Assembly: GCA_900290305.1 (NCBI GenBank)
Contig: OMOG01000479.1
Coordinates: 1 to 37,591, forward strand
Length of the DNA: 37,591 nt
Direction of reading: 5' to 3'
Source: Candidatus Sulfopaludibacter sp. SbA4
Lineage (GTDB): Bacteria > Acidobacteriota > Terriglobia > Bryobacterales > Bryobacteraceae
Part shown: in pieces, positions 23,637 to 32,218 of the stretch
Position numbering within the stretch: the first letter of the stretch is position 1
How the letters are laid out: each line of letters opens with the position of its first letter
Made by a program: the position numbers and the translations under genes
The notes under the pieces: model-generated
The model's input: the letters and a program-made list of their open reading frames with translations, nothing else
Database searches by the model: none
Told to the model about the DNA's origin: nothing

Positions 23637-26600
23637 CCCGGTTCCGCTGGCGTACAATCCGCGCGAGGAGTCGTGGGAGCGGCTCGAGGAAATGCTGGTG
23701 GGCCGGGACGACATCCTCCATGAGCTACAGGATGACCTTCGGCTGCAGGCTAAATCCGCCACGCGGCAGCACTGGCTGATTCGGGGTCCCCGCGGCATGG
23801 GAAAGACCCATCTGATTGCCATTTTGTACCATCGCATCCATCGAAATTCGGAACTCTCGGCGGCTTTCTTGCCAGTGTGGCTCGGCGAGTCCGAGGCCTA
23901 CGAGGCATACTCTGCCGGGATGCTCTTGCTTGCGGTAGCCAGCCGTCTCGCGGCGGAACTGGATCAGCATGGCAACGGCCCAGCGGCGGCCTGTGTCTCC
24001 AAGGCTATTTCCGAGATCACTTATGGCGGTGACGATCCTGCTCTTTTCGACGATGTTTGTCAGTTACTGAAGAGGGAAGCCCAACGCAGCGGTAAGATCC
24101 TCGTCGTCCTGATGGAGAATCTGGATGCGTGGTTGGAGAGCATCAGCGGGCAACGGGGGACGATGGAAGCAGGCAGGCTGCGCTCCTTGCTTTCGGATGA
24201 CAAGGAGTTCCTTTTCATCAGCACTACCCCAACTCGCTATCTGCCAAAGCTTTCGCGACCCGGCTCTCCCCTGTTCGGTCATTTGCGAGAACGCAGACTC
24301 CGCCCGATGTCCGAGGAAAATCTCCGTGACCTCTTCGGCAAGCTCAAGACGCTTACGGGACGGACGGTGGATGTAGAGGACGATCCGGGGCGACCCGAGA
24401 GCCGGCTAAGGTGGCGGGTACTGCATCGTCTTGCTGGGGGTAATCCTCGTGCTGCCGTGATGGGCTTCTCGGTCATGTCCGGAGAGCCTGGTATCCGCGC
24501 CATGGTCGAAGAGTTAAGGCAACTCCTCGATGCGCAGACGGCATATTTTGAAGCGCGCCTGGCGCGACTGGCGCCGCGGGAACGGGCGATCGTGAAAGCC
24601 GTAGCCCTTTCGCACAAGAACTTGACGATCTCGGAAATCGCGGAGTTGACGCGATTGCCGGAGCGTTCGCTTTCCACTCAGGTCAAACGCCTGCTGGATG
24701 AAGGACACATTGCTCCTGCGGGAGGCCGTGTGGGAAAGGGCTCGGTCTTCGAGTTGACCGACGGCTTGTTCCGCACTTGGCTTCACTATCGCAGTGGGCG
24801 GCGTATGCTCGAGCCTTTGGTTCGGTTCCTCGCAATCTGGCATACTCCATCGGAACTCGAATCGACCCTCGCGGCGCTGTCTGCGGAAATGACCGCAGCG
24901 CGACTGGCGATAGAGCATGACCTCCTGGAGACGACCACGGTGCAAATCCGATCGGCGCTCGATTACGCCCGGTCACCGATAGGCAGCGCCGAGCGGGAGC
25001 AGTTGTGGATGGAATGTGAGAAGGAGATGGCGATCGCCGGACCGGTTGCGGAGAGTCTGGTCGAGACCCCCAAACTGGAGGAGGGTGAAGAAAGCATCGA
25101 GGCGCTACGGGCAACTATTTCCCGGTTCGAGAGCAGCCAAGAACCGGCTGATCAAGAGCGAGTCGCTCGCGCGATGGTCAGGCTCGGCATCGCCCTGTGG
25201 GAATCCAAGAGCCGTGAGGAGGCACTTGGTGTTTACCGCGACCTCACTGCGCGCTTCGGCAGCAGTGACGAAGTCGCCGTGCAGAAGCATGTGGCCCACG
25301 CGGGTGTGAATCTCGGTGCCATATTGGGTAAATCAGGACAGTTTGAACAATCTCTGGCGGCCAGCCGCGAAGTCATTGTCCGCTTTGGGAACAGTGTCGA
25401 ACCCAACATGCAAGAATATGTCGCTACGGCCACGTTCCACGTCGGCACCTCATTGAGCCGGTCTGGGCATGTCGAAGAGGCTGTGGCCGCTTGGCACGAT
25501 GTCGTCACTCGACTCAGCGGGAGCACGGAACCCGCGACTCAACAAGTGGCGACTCACGCAATGATCTGCATCCTTGCCGCCGCGGCCCAACTTGGGCGGA
25601 TCGATAAGGAACTGGCAGTTTATCACGATCTAATAGCTCGTTTTGGCAATTCCGTATCGCAGGGCACGCAACGCAACGTCGCCGGCGCAACGGCAGCGCC
25701 CGCAGCTTGGTTGGGCCGAGCCGGGCGGATCGAAGTCAGCAACCAGGGGTTTGCTCTGTTCAGCAGGAGTGAACCCGCTGTGCAGGAACAGATCGCGCTC
25801 TCTTTAGCAAACATCGGAATCGCGCTGCAGCAGGCTGGGCGTGTTGAGGAGGCGCTCACAACCTGGGGTCTACTTGTCGCCCTTTTTTGCGACAGTACCG
25901 AGCCGGCGGTGCAAACGCAGGTAGCTCAGGGGATGGTAAACCTCGGTGCCGCCCTGGGTGAATCCGGGAAACTCCAGGAGGCCATTGCAATCTGTCGTGA
26001 AGTCATCGCTCGTTTCGGGAACAGCGCCTTTGCGCCAGTCCGGGTAGGAGTAGCTGCCGCGATGTCTAACCTCGCCCTGGCTTTGGGTCAATCCGGGCAC
26101 GCTGAGGAGGAAATGGCGGCCTACCGCGACCTCATAGAGCACTTTGGCGAGGACGGCGAACCCGCGCTGAGTAGGAATGTAGCTTTGGGGATGTTGAACC
26201 TTGCAGTGAGTCTCCGGCAATCGGGGCGAACTGCGGATGAAATAGCCACCCATCGCGACCTGATTGCGCGATTCGGCAGCAGCAGCGACACCGAGACGCG
26301 GGAATTTGTGGCACGTGCGCTAGTTAACCTTGGTGCGGCATTGGTGAAGGCCGGCCGGATCGGCGAGGCATTGGCGGCTTACCGCGAGACCATTGCACGC
26401 TTCGGCGAAAGTACGGAACCATCGCTGCAGGGGCAGGTGGCTGCCGTCATGGTGAATCTTGGTGTCACTCTGGGCCGGTCCGGCAACGCCGATGAGGAAA
26501 TAGCGACCTACCGCGGCCTTATCTTGCGCCTCGGAGACAGCGAGACATCGGCAGTCCAGTTGAATGTTGCCAACGCCGCATTCAACCTTGCTTTCAGGCT

Positions 26601-27747
26601 AAGTGAGTGCGAGCGAGTCGAGGAATCGCTGGCGGCCTACCGCGACCTTATCGCGCGCTTCGGGGGGAGTGCAATGCCGGCAGTGCGGACGCATGTCGTC
26701 AACGCAGCGATCAACCTCAGCATCGCGCTTCGTCAATGCGGGCAACTAGATGAGGCGTTGGCAACGTGCCGAGAACTTATCTCCCGTTTCGGCAGTAACC
26801 TCGAAATAGCGCAGCAGGGACAGGTAGCCAGCTCGATGGTACACCTGAGTGGAATGCTCGGTCGGTCCGGGCGTGTTAAGGAGGCTCTGGAAACAAGCCG
26901 CGAGGCCATCGCTCGTTTTGGTGACAGCGAGGATCCTTCCTTGCGCAAGTCGGTCACGGGCGCAATGGTTAACATGGCCACCGCTTTAGGCGTCTCTGGA
27001 CATATTGATGAGGAAATGAGTATTTACACGGGCATCATGGACCGTCTAGGCGATAGCTCCTATCCTGCGCTTGATGAAAGCGCTGTCTGCTGGATCGTGA
27101 ATCTGGGCTTCCGACTGGATCAATCCGGGCGAGCCAATGAGGCGGCAGCGGTCTACCGGGATGTGATCGGCCGCTTTGCCGAGAGCGGGCAGGCCGAGGT
27201 GCGGAGGCAGGTCGGCTTCGCAATGTTATACCTCGGCAATTCGTATCAGACAGAGCAGGCCAGCCAGGCGGCGGAGTTGCTCCGAGGTGCGATCACTCGG
27301 TTCGATTCCACGGATCCTGCTGTCGTTTGGGCGCATCTCTTCCTGACGAGGTCGCTCCGGCGGTTGGGACGTCACGATGAAGCTCAATCGGAGGTGTTCG
27401 ATGCCGGTCACCGACTGGCCGAAAGCCACGGCGCCTCATTGGCTGTCGCCGAGCAGGTGCTCCAAACCGTTCTCAGCAGTCTGCCGCTAGCCGGGTCTGA
27501 ACGCCTAGTCGGCGAGATTGAGGGGAAAGCGGAGCCGTCAATTGTTGAGATGGCCCAGATGTATCGGTTTGTCCTGGACCTCCTGCGGGCTGACGAACCG
27601 GCCGAGGAGAGGGCCACTCCAGGCCCACAGGCGCGAAGAAAACGGGTGCTTGAGCGCGTGCCGGAGGGGTTGCGGGAAACCGTCATCGAAAAAGCGGACC
27701 GGATCAGAGAGGAGCGCTCGAAGAGTTCTGCCGCGCCCGAAGTTTAG
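23629..27747 (+). CDS. Large STAND-like ATPase with winged helix and 17 TPR-like repeats
   Basis: 1372 residues from ATG 23629 (inside the overlap ATGAGTAA with the previous gene; GAAGAAG precedes it). Order: Walker A RGPRGMGKTH at ~52-61; Walker B KILVVLMENLDAWL (156-169), the ENLD variant seen in archaeal-type AAA/STAND proteins; sensor-like FLFISTTPTRY; winged helix ~325-385 (KNLTISEIAELTRLPERSLS, then LTDGLFRTWLHYR); and from residue 505 to ~1230 seventeen tandem repeats. Each is about 43 residues with the pattern EPxxQxxVAxAMVNLGxALG-xSGRxEEALAxYRDLIARFGxS. A charged helical tail (1230-1372) ends the protein. Architecture: sensor (repeats), switch (ATPase plus winged helix), as in STAND immune receptors. 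The effector would be encoded separately, most simply by the nucleotidyltransferase gene. No membrane segment, so cytoplasmic. Confidence 0.88.
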   Translation: MSNPVPLAYNPREESWERLEEMLVGRDDILHELQDDLRLQAKSATRQHWLIRGPRGMGKTHLIAILYHRIHRNSELSAAFLPVWLGESEAYEAYSAGMLLLAVASRLAAELDQHGNGPAAACVSKAISEITYGGDDPALFDDVCQLLKREAQRSGKILVVLMENLDAWLESISGQRGTMEAGRLRSLLSDDKEFLFISTTPTRYLPKLSRPGSPLFGHLRERRLRPMSEENLRDLFGKLKTLTGRTVDVEDDPGRPESRLRWRVLHRLAGGNPRAAVMGFSVMSGEPGIRAMVEELRQLLDAQTAYFEARLARLAPRERAIVKAVALSHKNLTISEIAELTRLPERSLSTQVKRLLDEGHIAPAGGRVGKGSVFELTDGLFRTWLHYRSGRRMLEPLVRFLAIWHTPSELESTLAALSAEMTAARLAIEHDLLETTTVQIRSALDYARSPIGSAEREQLWMECEKEMAIAGPVAESLVETPKLEEGEESIEALRATISRFESSQEPADQERVARAMVRLGIALWESKSREEALGVYRDLTARFGSSDEVAVQKHVAHAGVNLGAILGKSGQFEQSLAASREVIVRFGNSVEPNMQEYVATATFHVGTSLSRSGHVEEAVAAWHDVVTRLSGSTEPATQQVATHAMICILAAAAQLGRIDKELAVYHDLIARFGNSVSQGTQRNVAGATAAPAAWLGRAGRIEVSNQGFALFSRSEPAVQEQIALSLANIGIALQQAGRVEEALTTWGLLVALFCDSTEPAVQTQVAQGMVNLGAALGESGKLQEAIAICREVIARFGNSAFAPVRVGVAAAMSNLALALGQSGHAEEEMAAYRDLIEHFGEDGEPALSRNVALGMLNLAVSLRQSGRTADEIATHRDLIARFGSSSDTETREFVARALVNLGAALVKAGRIGEALAAYRETIARFGESTEPSLQGQVAAVMVNLGVTLGRSGNADEEIATYRGLILRLGDSETSAVQLNVANAAFNLAFRLSECERVEESLAAYRDLIARFGGSAMPAVRTHVVNAAINLSIALRQCGQLDEALATCRELISRFGSNLEIAQQGQVASSMVHLSGMLGRSGRVKEALETSREAIARFGDSEDPSLRKSVTGAMVNMATALGVSGHIDEEMSIYTGIMDRLGDSSYPALDESAVCWIVNLGFRLDQSGRANEAAAVYRDVIGRFAESGQAEVRRQVGFAMLYLGNSYQTEQASQAAELLRGAITRFDSTDPAVVWAHLFLTRSLRRLGRHDEAQSEVFDAGHRLAESHGASLAVAEQVLQTVLSSLPLAGSERLVGEIEGKAEPSIVEMAQMYRFVLDLLRADEPAEERATPGPQARRKRVLERVPEGLRETVIEKADRIREERSKSSAAPEV
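25141..27310 (+). repeat. Seventeen tandem ~129-bp TPR-encoding repeats
   Basis: Units start every 129 bp (25141, 25270, 25399 and so on); the fifth is 15 bp shorter and the seventeenth (27190 on) is degenerate. Protein-level conservation is at NLG-ALG-SGR-EEAL---R-LIARFG. DNA of different units has diverged well beyond simple duplication, so the array is old at most positions. Confidence 0.88.
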
Positions 27748-27781
27748 CTACCCCGCGGGCACAATTCGGGAACCCCTTGAA

Positions 27782-27796
27782 AAACCCGTGGGGTTT
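27782..27796 (+). terminator. Weak hairpin after the three-gene operon
   Basis: AAACCC (27782-27787), loop GTG, GGGTTT (27791-27796), 34 bases after the operon stop. The stem is short and only three T follow, so termination is uncertain. It also overlaps the upstream region of the next gene. Confidence 0.4.
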
Positions 27797-27834
27797 CGCA
27801 GATAATCGTGGCCTGAGATCGGAGGGCAAGCTGT

Positions 27835-29112
27835 ATGCGATGGGGCGGGAATCTGAGGAAGCTGCTTCCGGCGGTGTTCGCCGGCGCGGTATTTGCGCAA
27901 ATGCCGCCCAATCCGGTCGAGCTCACGCGCGAAGGCATGGACGCGCGCGAGGCTGTCCAGATCACGCCCAATATCTACCAGGCGGTGGGGTTCGGCAATA
28001 CCTACCTGGTGACGACGCCCGAGGGAAACATCGTCATCGACACTTCCAGCCCGGGCCCGGCCAAGTTGCACGTCAAGCTGCTCAAGGAGAAGAGCGCCGC
28101 GCCCGTCAAGTACATTATCCTGACGCACGGCCACGGCGACCATACCGGCGGGATCCCGCTATGGAAAGAACCGGGAACGCACGTTATCGGGCAGAAGAAC
28201 CACGTCGACTTTGTCAAGTACCAGGCGCGGCTGAACGGCTTCTTCGCTTTGCGCAACGCGGCCCAGTTCGCGCGCGAGCGGCCGGCGGCGGCGCCCGCGT
28301 GGCCCGGCAACGAGGGCGCGAAGATCGAGCCTGACATTCTGTTCGGCGACCGGTACGATTTCACGCTGGGCGGCATCCGGTTCGAGATTTACGCTACTCC
28401 CGGGGAAACGCCGGACCATCTCTCGGTATGGATACCACAATGGAAGGCCGCGTTTACCGGCGACAACTACTATGAGTCGTTCCCCAACATCTATACGCTG
28501 CGGGGAACCCAGCCGCGGTGGGCGCTGGATTACGTGCATTCGCTCGACAAGGTGATGGGCTGGCGGCCGGAGTTGGTGCTGCCCAGCCACGGGCGGCCCA
28601 TCCGCGGCGCGGACGAGATCGCGCGGCGCCTCACGCGCTACCGCGACGCGATCCTCTACGTGCACGACGAGGTGGTGAAAGGGATGAACGCCGGCAAGGA
28701 TGTCTACACGCTGATGCGCGAGATCCGGCTGCCGGAACGCCTGGTGGTGGGCGAGAGCTACGGAAAGCTGAGCTGGTCGATTCGCGGAATCTACGAAGGC
28801 TATGCAGGCTGGTTCGATCTCAACCCTGCGACCATGTACGACAGCCCGCCGTCGTCGGTCTACGGCGACCTGGTAAAGGTGGCGGGCGGGCCGGAGGGCG
28901 TCACGAAGCTGGCTCGGGAGCGGCTGGCGGAGGGGCAGGCGGTGGAGGCGTTACGCCTGACGGAAGCCGCGCTGGCGGCGGACGGGGCGAATCGCCCGGC
29001 GCTCGAAGTGCGGCTTAGGGCGCTGGAGAATCTCCGCGATCATTGCCAGAACAGCAACGAGCGCGGCTGGCTGGACTACAGCATCGGCGAGACGCAGGCG
29101 AAGATGAAGTAG
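27835..29112 (+). CDS. Exported metallo-beta-lactamase-fold hydrolase, alkylsulfatase-like
   Basis: 425 residues. An N-terminal hydrophobic stretch (KLLPAVFAGAVFAQ) looks like a signal peptide. The zinc motif THGHGDHTGG (HxHxDH) is at about 99-108, with further ligands expected in the TGDNYYESFPN block (~204-214) and the PSHGRP histidine (~250). The region after residue 260 (RYRDAILYVHDEVVKGMNAG, then WSIRGIYEGYAGWFDLNPAT) is the alkylsulfatase dimerisation-type domain of SdsA1/BDS1-like enzymes. Length is less than the ~650 of full alkylsulfatases because the C-terminal SCP2-like domain is absent. Sulfate-ester hydrolysis is plausible but not proven. ATG 27835 follows GGAGG by nine bases. 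Single gene, convergent with rseP. Confidence 0.88.
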   Translation: MRWGGNLRKLLPAVFAGAVFAQMPPNPVELTREGMDAREAVQITPNIYQAVGFGNTYLVTTPEGNIVIDTSSPGPAKLHVKLLKEKSAAPVKYIILTHGHGDHTGGIPLWKEPGTHVIGQKNHVDFVKYQARLNGFFALRNAAQFARERPAAAPAWPGNEGAKIEPDILFGDRYDFTLGGIRFEIYATPGETPDHLSVWIPQWKAAFTGDNYYESFPNIYTLRGTQPRWALDYVHSLDKVMGWRPELVLPSHGRPIRGADEIARRLTRYRDAILYVHDEVVKGMNAGKDVYTLMREIRLPERLVVGESYGKLSWSIRGIYEGYAGWFDLNPATMYDSPPSSVYGDLVKVAGGPEGVTKLARERLAEGQAVEALRLTEAALAADGANRPALEVRLRALENLRDHCQNSNERGWLDYSIGETQAKMK

Positions 29113-29135
29113 GTACTCGCGAAACCTGAACGCTA

Positions 29136-29155
29136 CACAGGCAAGAATGCCTGTG
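29136..29155. terminator. Hairpin between convergent genes
   Basis: CACAGGCA, loop AGAA, TGCCTGTG: a perfect 8-bp stem between the hydrolase gene stop (29112) and the rseP stop (29156-29158), which abuts it. It may end transcription from both sides. The sequence has the look of a dispersed repeat. Confidence 0.55.
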
Positions 29156-30484
29156 CTACCCCGCGGGGAGGATTCGCGAGATGTCGTTGTAGATGGCGAA
29201 AGCCACCAGCAGCATGATGCAAACGAACCCAACCTTGAACATGGCTTCCTTCACGTTGAGGCTCAGGTCCCGCTGCATGGTCATCTCGACCAGCAGCATC
29301 AGAATGACGCCGCCATCCATGATGGGGATGGGGAGCAGGTTCACAATCGCCAGGTTGAGGCTGATCATCGACATCAGCAGGAAGAACGCGGACGGGCCTT
29401 CGCGCGCGGCTTCGCCGGACATCTGGGCGATGCCGATCGGTCCGGTGAGGTTCTTGGTGGACATGCGCCGCTCGATCACGCCCTTCAGCACCTCCACGAT
29501 CATCATGGCGTTCTTGCCATTCTGGCTGAGCGATTCGCGGAAGGCATCGGGCAGCGACAGGCGCGTGGTGATGATGTTGAACTTGGGTTGCGGCCCCACC
29601 CCGATGAACCAGCGCCCCGGCCCGTCACCCTTGTAGAAAACCGGCTGCACCGATACTTCGTGCTGCTGGCCGTCCCGCTCGTACTGAATCGCGACCGGCT
29701 TGCCGCCGCTGTTCTTGGTCAGTTCCTGCAGCTTGCCGGCGGAATGGATGGGGGTCGCATTGACCGAGCGGATGACGTCGCCCTTTTTGAGGCCGGCCTT
29801 GTCGGCGGGAAAGCCGGACTCCACTTCGACCAGTTGAATTTCGCCGCGCGCGTCCCAGCCCGCGTATCCCACACCCGACTTCTCGCTCAGGGTGGGGGTC
29901 AGCACGGTATCCACGCGTTTTCCGCCGCGCTCCACGGTGAGATGCAGGGCACGGTACGCGCCTTCGGCTTCCTGCACGATCACGTCATCCCAGGTGGGAT
30001 TCACCTTGCTGTCGAGCTTGACGATGCGATCGCCCTCCTGGAGGCCGGCTTTGGCGGCGGGGGAATCGGCGGCCACGTGCCCGATCACGGGATCCAGATC
30101 GGCATCGGAAGCGCGCTGGTACTTGATCATGTAGAGCCCGGTGAGGACTCCCACCGCCAGCACCACGTTCATGAACGGTCCAGCGAACGAAATGATCAGG
30201 CGCTGCCAGCGGGGCTTGGCGAGCACGCTGCGCGGGTCGTTGACGGTATCGTCGGCGGCCTGCTCCCCGGCCATTTTGACGTATCCGCCGAGCGGAATCA
30301 GCGAAAAACGGTAGTCGGTTTCGCCGCGCTTGAAGCCGAACAGGCGCGTGCCGAACCCGAAGCTGAAGGCCTCCACCCGTACATCGAAATAGCGAGCCGC
30401 CCAAAAATGGCCGAGCTCATGAATATTAATCATCACCCCGATGAGGACCAGCAGCCACAAAGTATTTTCAATAAAGACAAGCAT
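29156..30484 (-). CDS. rseP: Site-2 intramembrane protease RseP
   Basis: A 442-residue zinc protease of the S2P family that cleaves membrane-bound anti-sigma factors or other substrates within the membrane. The active-site helix INIHELGHFWAARYF has His22, Glu23 and His26; the second motif LPIPIMDGG lies near residue 395 (LDG-type, here MDGG). Two PDZ domains lie between the membrane segments (IGHVAADSPAAKAGLQEGDR and VEVESGFPADKAGLKKGDVI). FSLIPLGGYVKMAGE is also typical. Starts at ATG 30484, six bases after the dxr stop: a dxr-rseP operon, a common bacterial pairing. Confidence 0.95.
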   Translation of the reverse strand: MLVFIENTLWLLVLIGVMINIHELGHFWAARYFDVRVEAFSFGFGTRLFGFKRGETDYRFSLIPLGGYVKMAGEQAADDTVNDPRSVLAKPRWQRLIISFAGPFMNVVLAVGVLTGLYMIKYQRASDADLDPVIGHVAADSPAAKAGLQEGDRIVKLDSKVNPTWDDVIVQEAEGAYRALHLTVERGGKRVDTVLTPTLSEKSGVGYAGWDARGEIQLVEVESGFPADKAGLKKGDVIRSVNATPIHSAGKLQELTKNSGGKPVAIQYERDGQQHEVSVQPVFYKGDGPGRWFIGVGPQPKFNIITTRLSLPDAFRESLSQNGKNAMMIVEVLKGVIERRMSTKNLTGPIGIAQMSGEAAREGPSAFFLLMSMISLNLAIVNLLPIPIMDGGVILMLLVEMTMQRDLSLNVKEAMFKVGFVCIMLLVAFAIYNDISRILPAG

Positions 30485-30490
30485 ATGAAT

Positions 30491-31684
30491 TCAAACCGTT
30501 ACGGGCCCCGCCACGCGCGCCGTGACCAGGTCGCGCGCCAGCATACGCGACTCCCGGTCCACCTCCAGGATACCGCCAATTGTTCCTGGATTCCTCATCG
30601 GCATTTTGGCGAGCGTTTCGGAGACAATTTCGTAAATCGAGGTGAAGCCGATGGTGCCCTGCAGGAAGGCCTCCACCGCCACTTCATCCGCGGCATTCAA
30701 GGTGCAAGTGGCCGATCCACCCGCCTCCTGGCACTGGTAGGCCAGCTTGAGCAGCGGAAACTTGTCGAAATCGGGAGGCAGGAATTCCCATTTGCGCGCT
30801 TCCGTCCAGTCGATCCGCGGCACCGGCGCTTCGGACCGGCCGGGATAGGTCAGCGCGTACTGGATAGGCATGCGCATGTCCGTCGCAGAAATCTGTGCAA
30901 GCACGCTGCCATCGCTGTATTCGATCATGGCATGCACGGTGGATTGCGGGTGAATCACCACATCCACCTGCGAAGGAGCGAAATCGAAGAGCCAGCACGC
31001 CTCGATCACCTCGAATCCCTTGTTCATGAGGGTGGCGCTGTCGATGGTGATGCGGTTGCCCATGCGCCAGGTGGGGTGATTGAGGGCCTGCCGCGGCGTG
31101 ACGGAGGCGAGGGCCTCTTTGGGAGTGTTGCGGAACGGCCCGCCCGAGGCGGTCAGGATAAGCCGCGCCACCTCCGCGCGGTTACCCGCGCGCAGGCACT
31201 GGTGCGCCCCGTTATGTTCGCTGTCCACCGGCACCAACTCCGCCCCGAATTCCCGCACGGCTTCCATTACCAGCCTGCCGCCGGATACCAGTACTTCCTT
31301 ATTCGCCAAGCCGACTCGCTTGCCGTGCCGGATCGCTTCGTAGGTTGCCTCCAGGCCGGCTACGCCGACGATGGCCGAAATCACGGTGTCGATTTCGGAA
31401 GCGGTGGCCACCTGAACACGGGCGGCATCCCCCCACAACAGCTCGGGCCATTCGGTTCGCGGCAGTCCGGCTGCTGTGAGCCTATTGGATAGACGGTTCA
31501 GACCGTCGGAGGTTGCGAGCGCCACGACTTTGGGGCGAAATTCGAGGACCTGGGGGAGCAGCGCGTCCACGTTCTGGCCGGCCGCGAGCGCATACACCTC
31601 ATACAGGTGGCGGTTGCGCCGCACAACATCCAAAGTGTTGGTTCCGATCGAGCCTGTCGATCCCAGAACGGTTAAAGTCCTCAT
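30491..31684 (-). CDS. dxr: 1-deoxy-D-xylulose 5-phosphate reductoisomerase
   Basis: 397 residues. Converts DXP to 2-C-methyl-D-erythritol 4-phosphate with NADPH, the second step of the MEP isoprenoid pathway. NADPH loop GSTGSIGTNTLDVV (8-21); LANKEVLVSGG near 126-136; metal-binding PVDSEH with Asp154 and Glu156; HPTWRMGNRITIDSATLMNK and GFEVIEACWLF near 203-233. One oddity: the usual SEHSAIFQ is SEHNGAHQ here (156-162). Length and all other motifs are normal, so activity is expected. First gene of the operon with rseP; upstream lies a 534-bp repeat-rich spacer. Confidence 0.97.
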   Translation of the reverse strand: MRTLTVLGSTGSIGTNTLDVVRRNRHLYEVYALAAGQNVDALLPQVLEFRPKVVALATSDGLNRLSNRLTAAGLPRTEWPELLWGDAARVQVATASEIDTVISAIVGVAGLEATYEAIRHGKRVGLANKEVLVSGGRLVMEAVREFGAELVPVDSEHNGAHQCLRAGNRAEVARLILTASGGPFRNTPKEALASVTPRQALNHPTWRMGNRITIDSATLMNKGFEVIEACWLFDFAPSQVDVVIHPQSTVHAMIEYSDGSVLAQISATDMRMPIQYALTYPGRSEAPVPRIDWTEARKWEFLPPDFDKFPLLKLAYQCQEAGGSATCTLNAADEVAVEAFLQGTIGFTSIYEIVSETLAKMPMRNPGTIGGILEVDRESRMLARDLVTARVAGPVTV

Positions 31685-32218
31685 TGCGCGGCATTCTTTC
31701 CGAGCGTATCGGCTATCATATCACGCGGCATACGGAAGGGCCGGGCGTAGAATTGTCCCGGGTGCGCGTTGTGCCCGCCCGGCAGGGTGGAAGACGTTAG
31801 TTCCCGTTATGGGCGCCCAAACGAGAATTTTGTTCTCGTTGTGTTGGCAAGCTCTTTCGTTGCAATCGCCTGCCGGACGCCGCGATTCTGACTCCTGACT
31901 CCTGACTTCTGACTCCCATATCCCGCAGGGATATCAAGGGCGAAGCCCTTGCCTAGTTAGCCGCCATTCTCACAGGTGTTCGATGCGGTGACGTGGCGCA
32001 GGCACTCGTGCCTGCCGCGTCGGCACTCATGCCGACGCCGTCCTTCGACATTGTGGCACGATCCGCGAAAAAGCGTCGAGACGAGTCTCGACGCGGCAGG
32101 CACGAGTGCCTGCGCCACATCGGGTCGGCGGAGTGTGAGAAATGCGGGTCAGCCCACGGCGTGAGCCGTGTGGTTCGGGCGCGCCCGTATAGGCTTACTA
32201 TGCTGGCAACGTCCGCCC
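31685..32218. other. Repeat-rich spacer without genes
   Basis: 534 bp between dxr and the ADOP permease gene (both on the minus strand). It holds a hairpin ACGAGAA/TTCTCGT (31821-31839), a four-unit CTGACTC-type tandem repeat (31887-31917), a hairpin CAAGGGC-GAA-GCCCTTG (31935-31951) and a 29-bp inverted repeat (31993-32021 with 32090-32118). No open frame here has recognisable content. The dxr promoter must lie near 31685-31760; TATGAT on the minus strand around 31713-31718 is a possible -10. Confidence 0.7.
31993..32118. repeat. Composite inverted repeat with 29-bp perfect arms
   Basis: Arm 31993-32021 (GTGGCGCAGGCACTCGTGCC onward) is an exact reverse complement of 32090-32118. Each arm also folds on itself (AGGCAC/GTGCCT). 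The loop contains two more small palindromes (GTCGGCA/TGCCGAC around 32019-32035 and GTCGAGA/TCTCGAC around 32075-32092). It resembles a mobile intergenic repeat (REP/BIME style). Confidence 0.85.

Noticed and set aside
25141-27310. Regular spacing suggesting a CRISPR or other DNA repeat array
   Set aside because: The 129-bp periodicity is at the protein level in one open frame; unit DNA sequences are diverged and there are no constant repeats with unique spacers.
29147-31492. 781-codon open frame on the plus strand
   Set aside because: Antisense to rseP and dxr, which have complete catalytic motifs. The antisense protein is a His/Arg/Gln-rich shadow.
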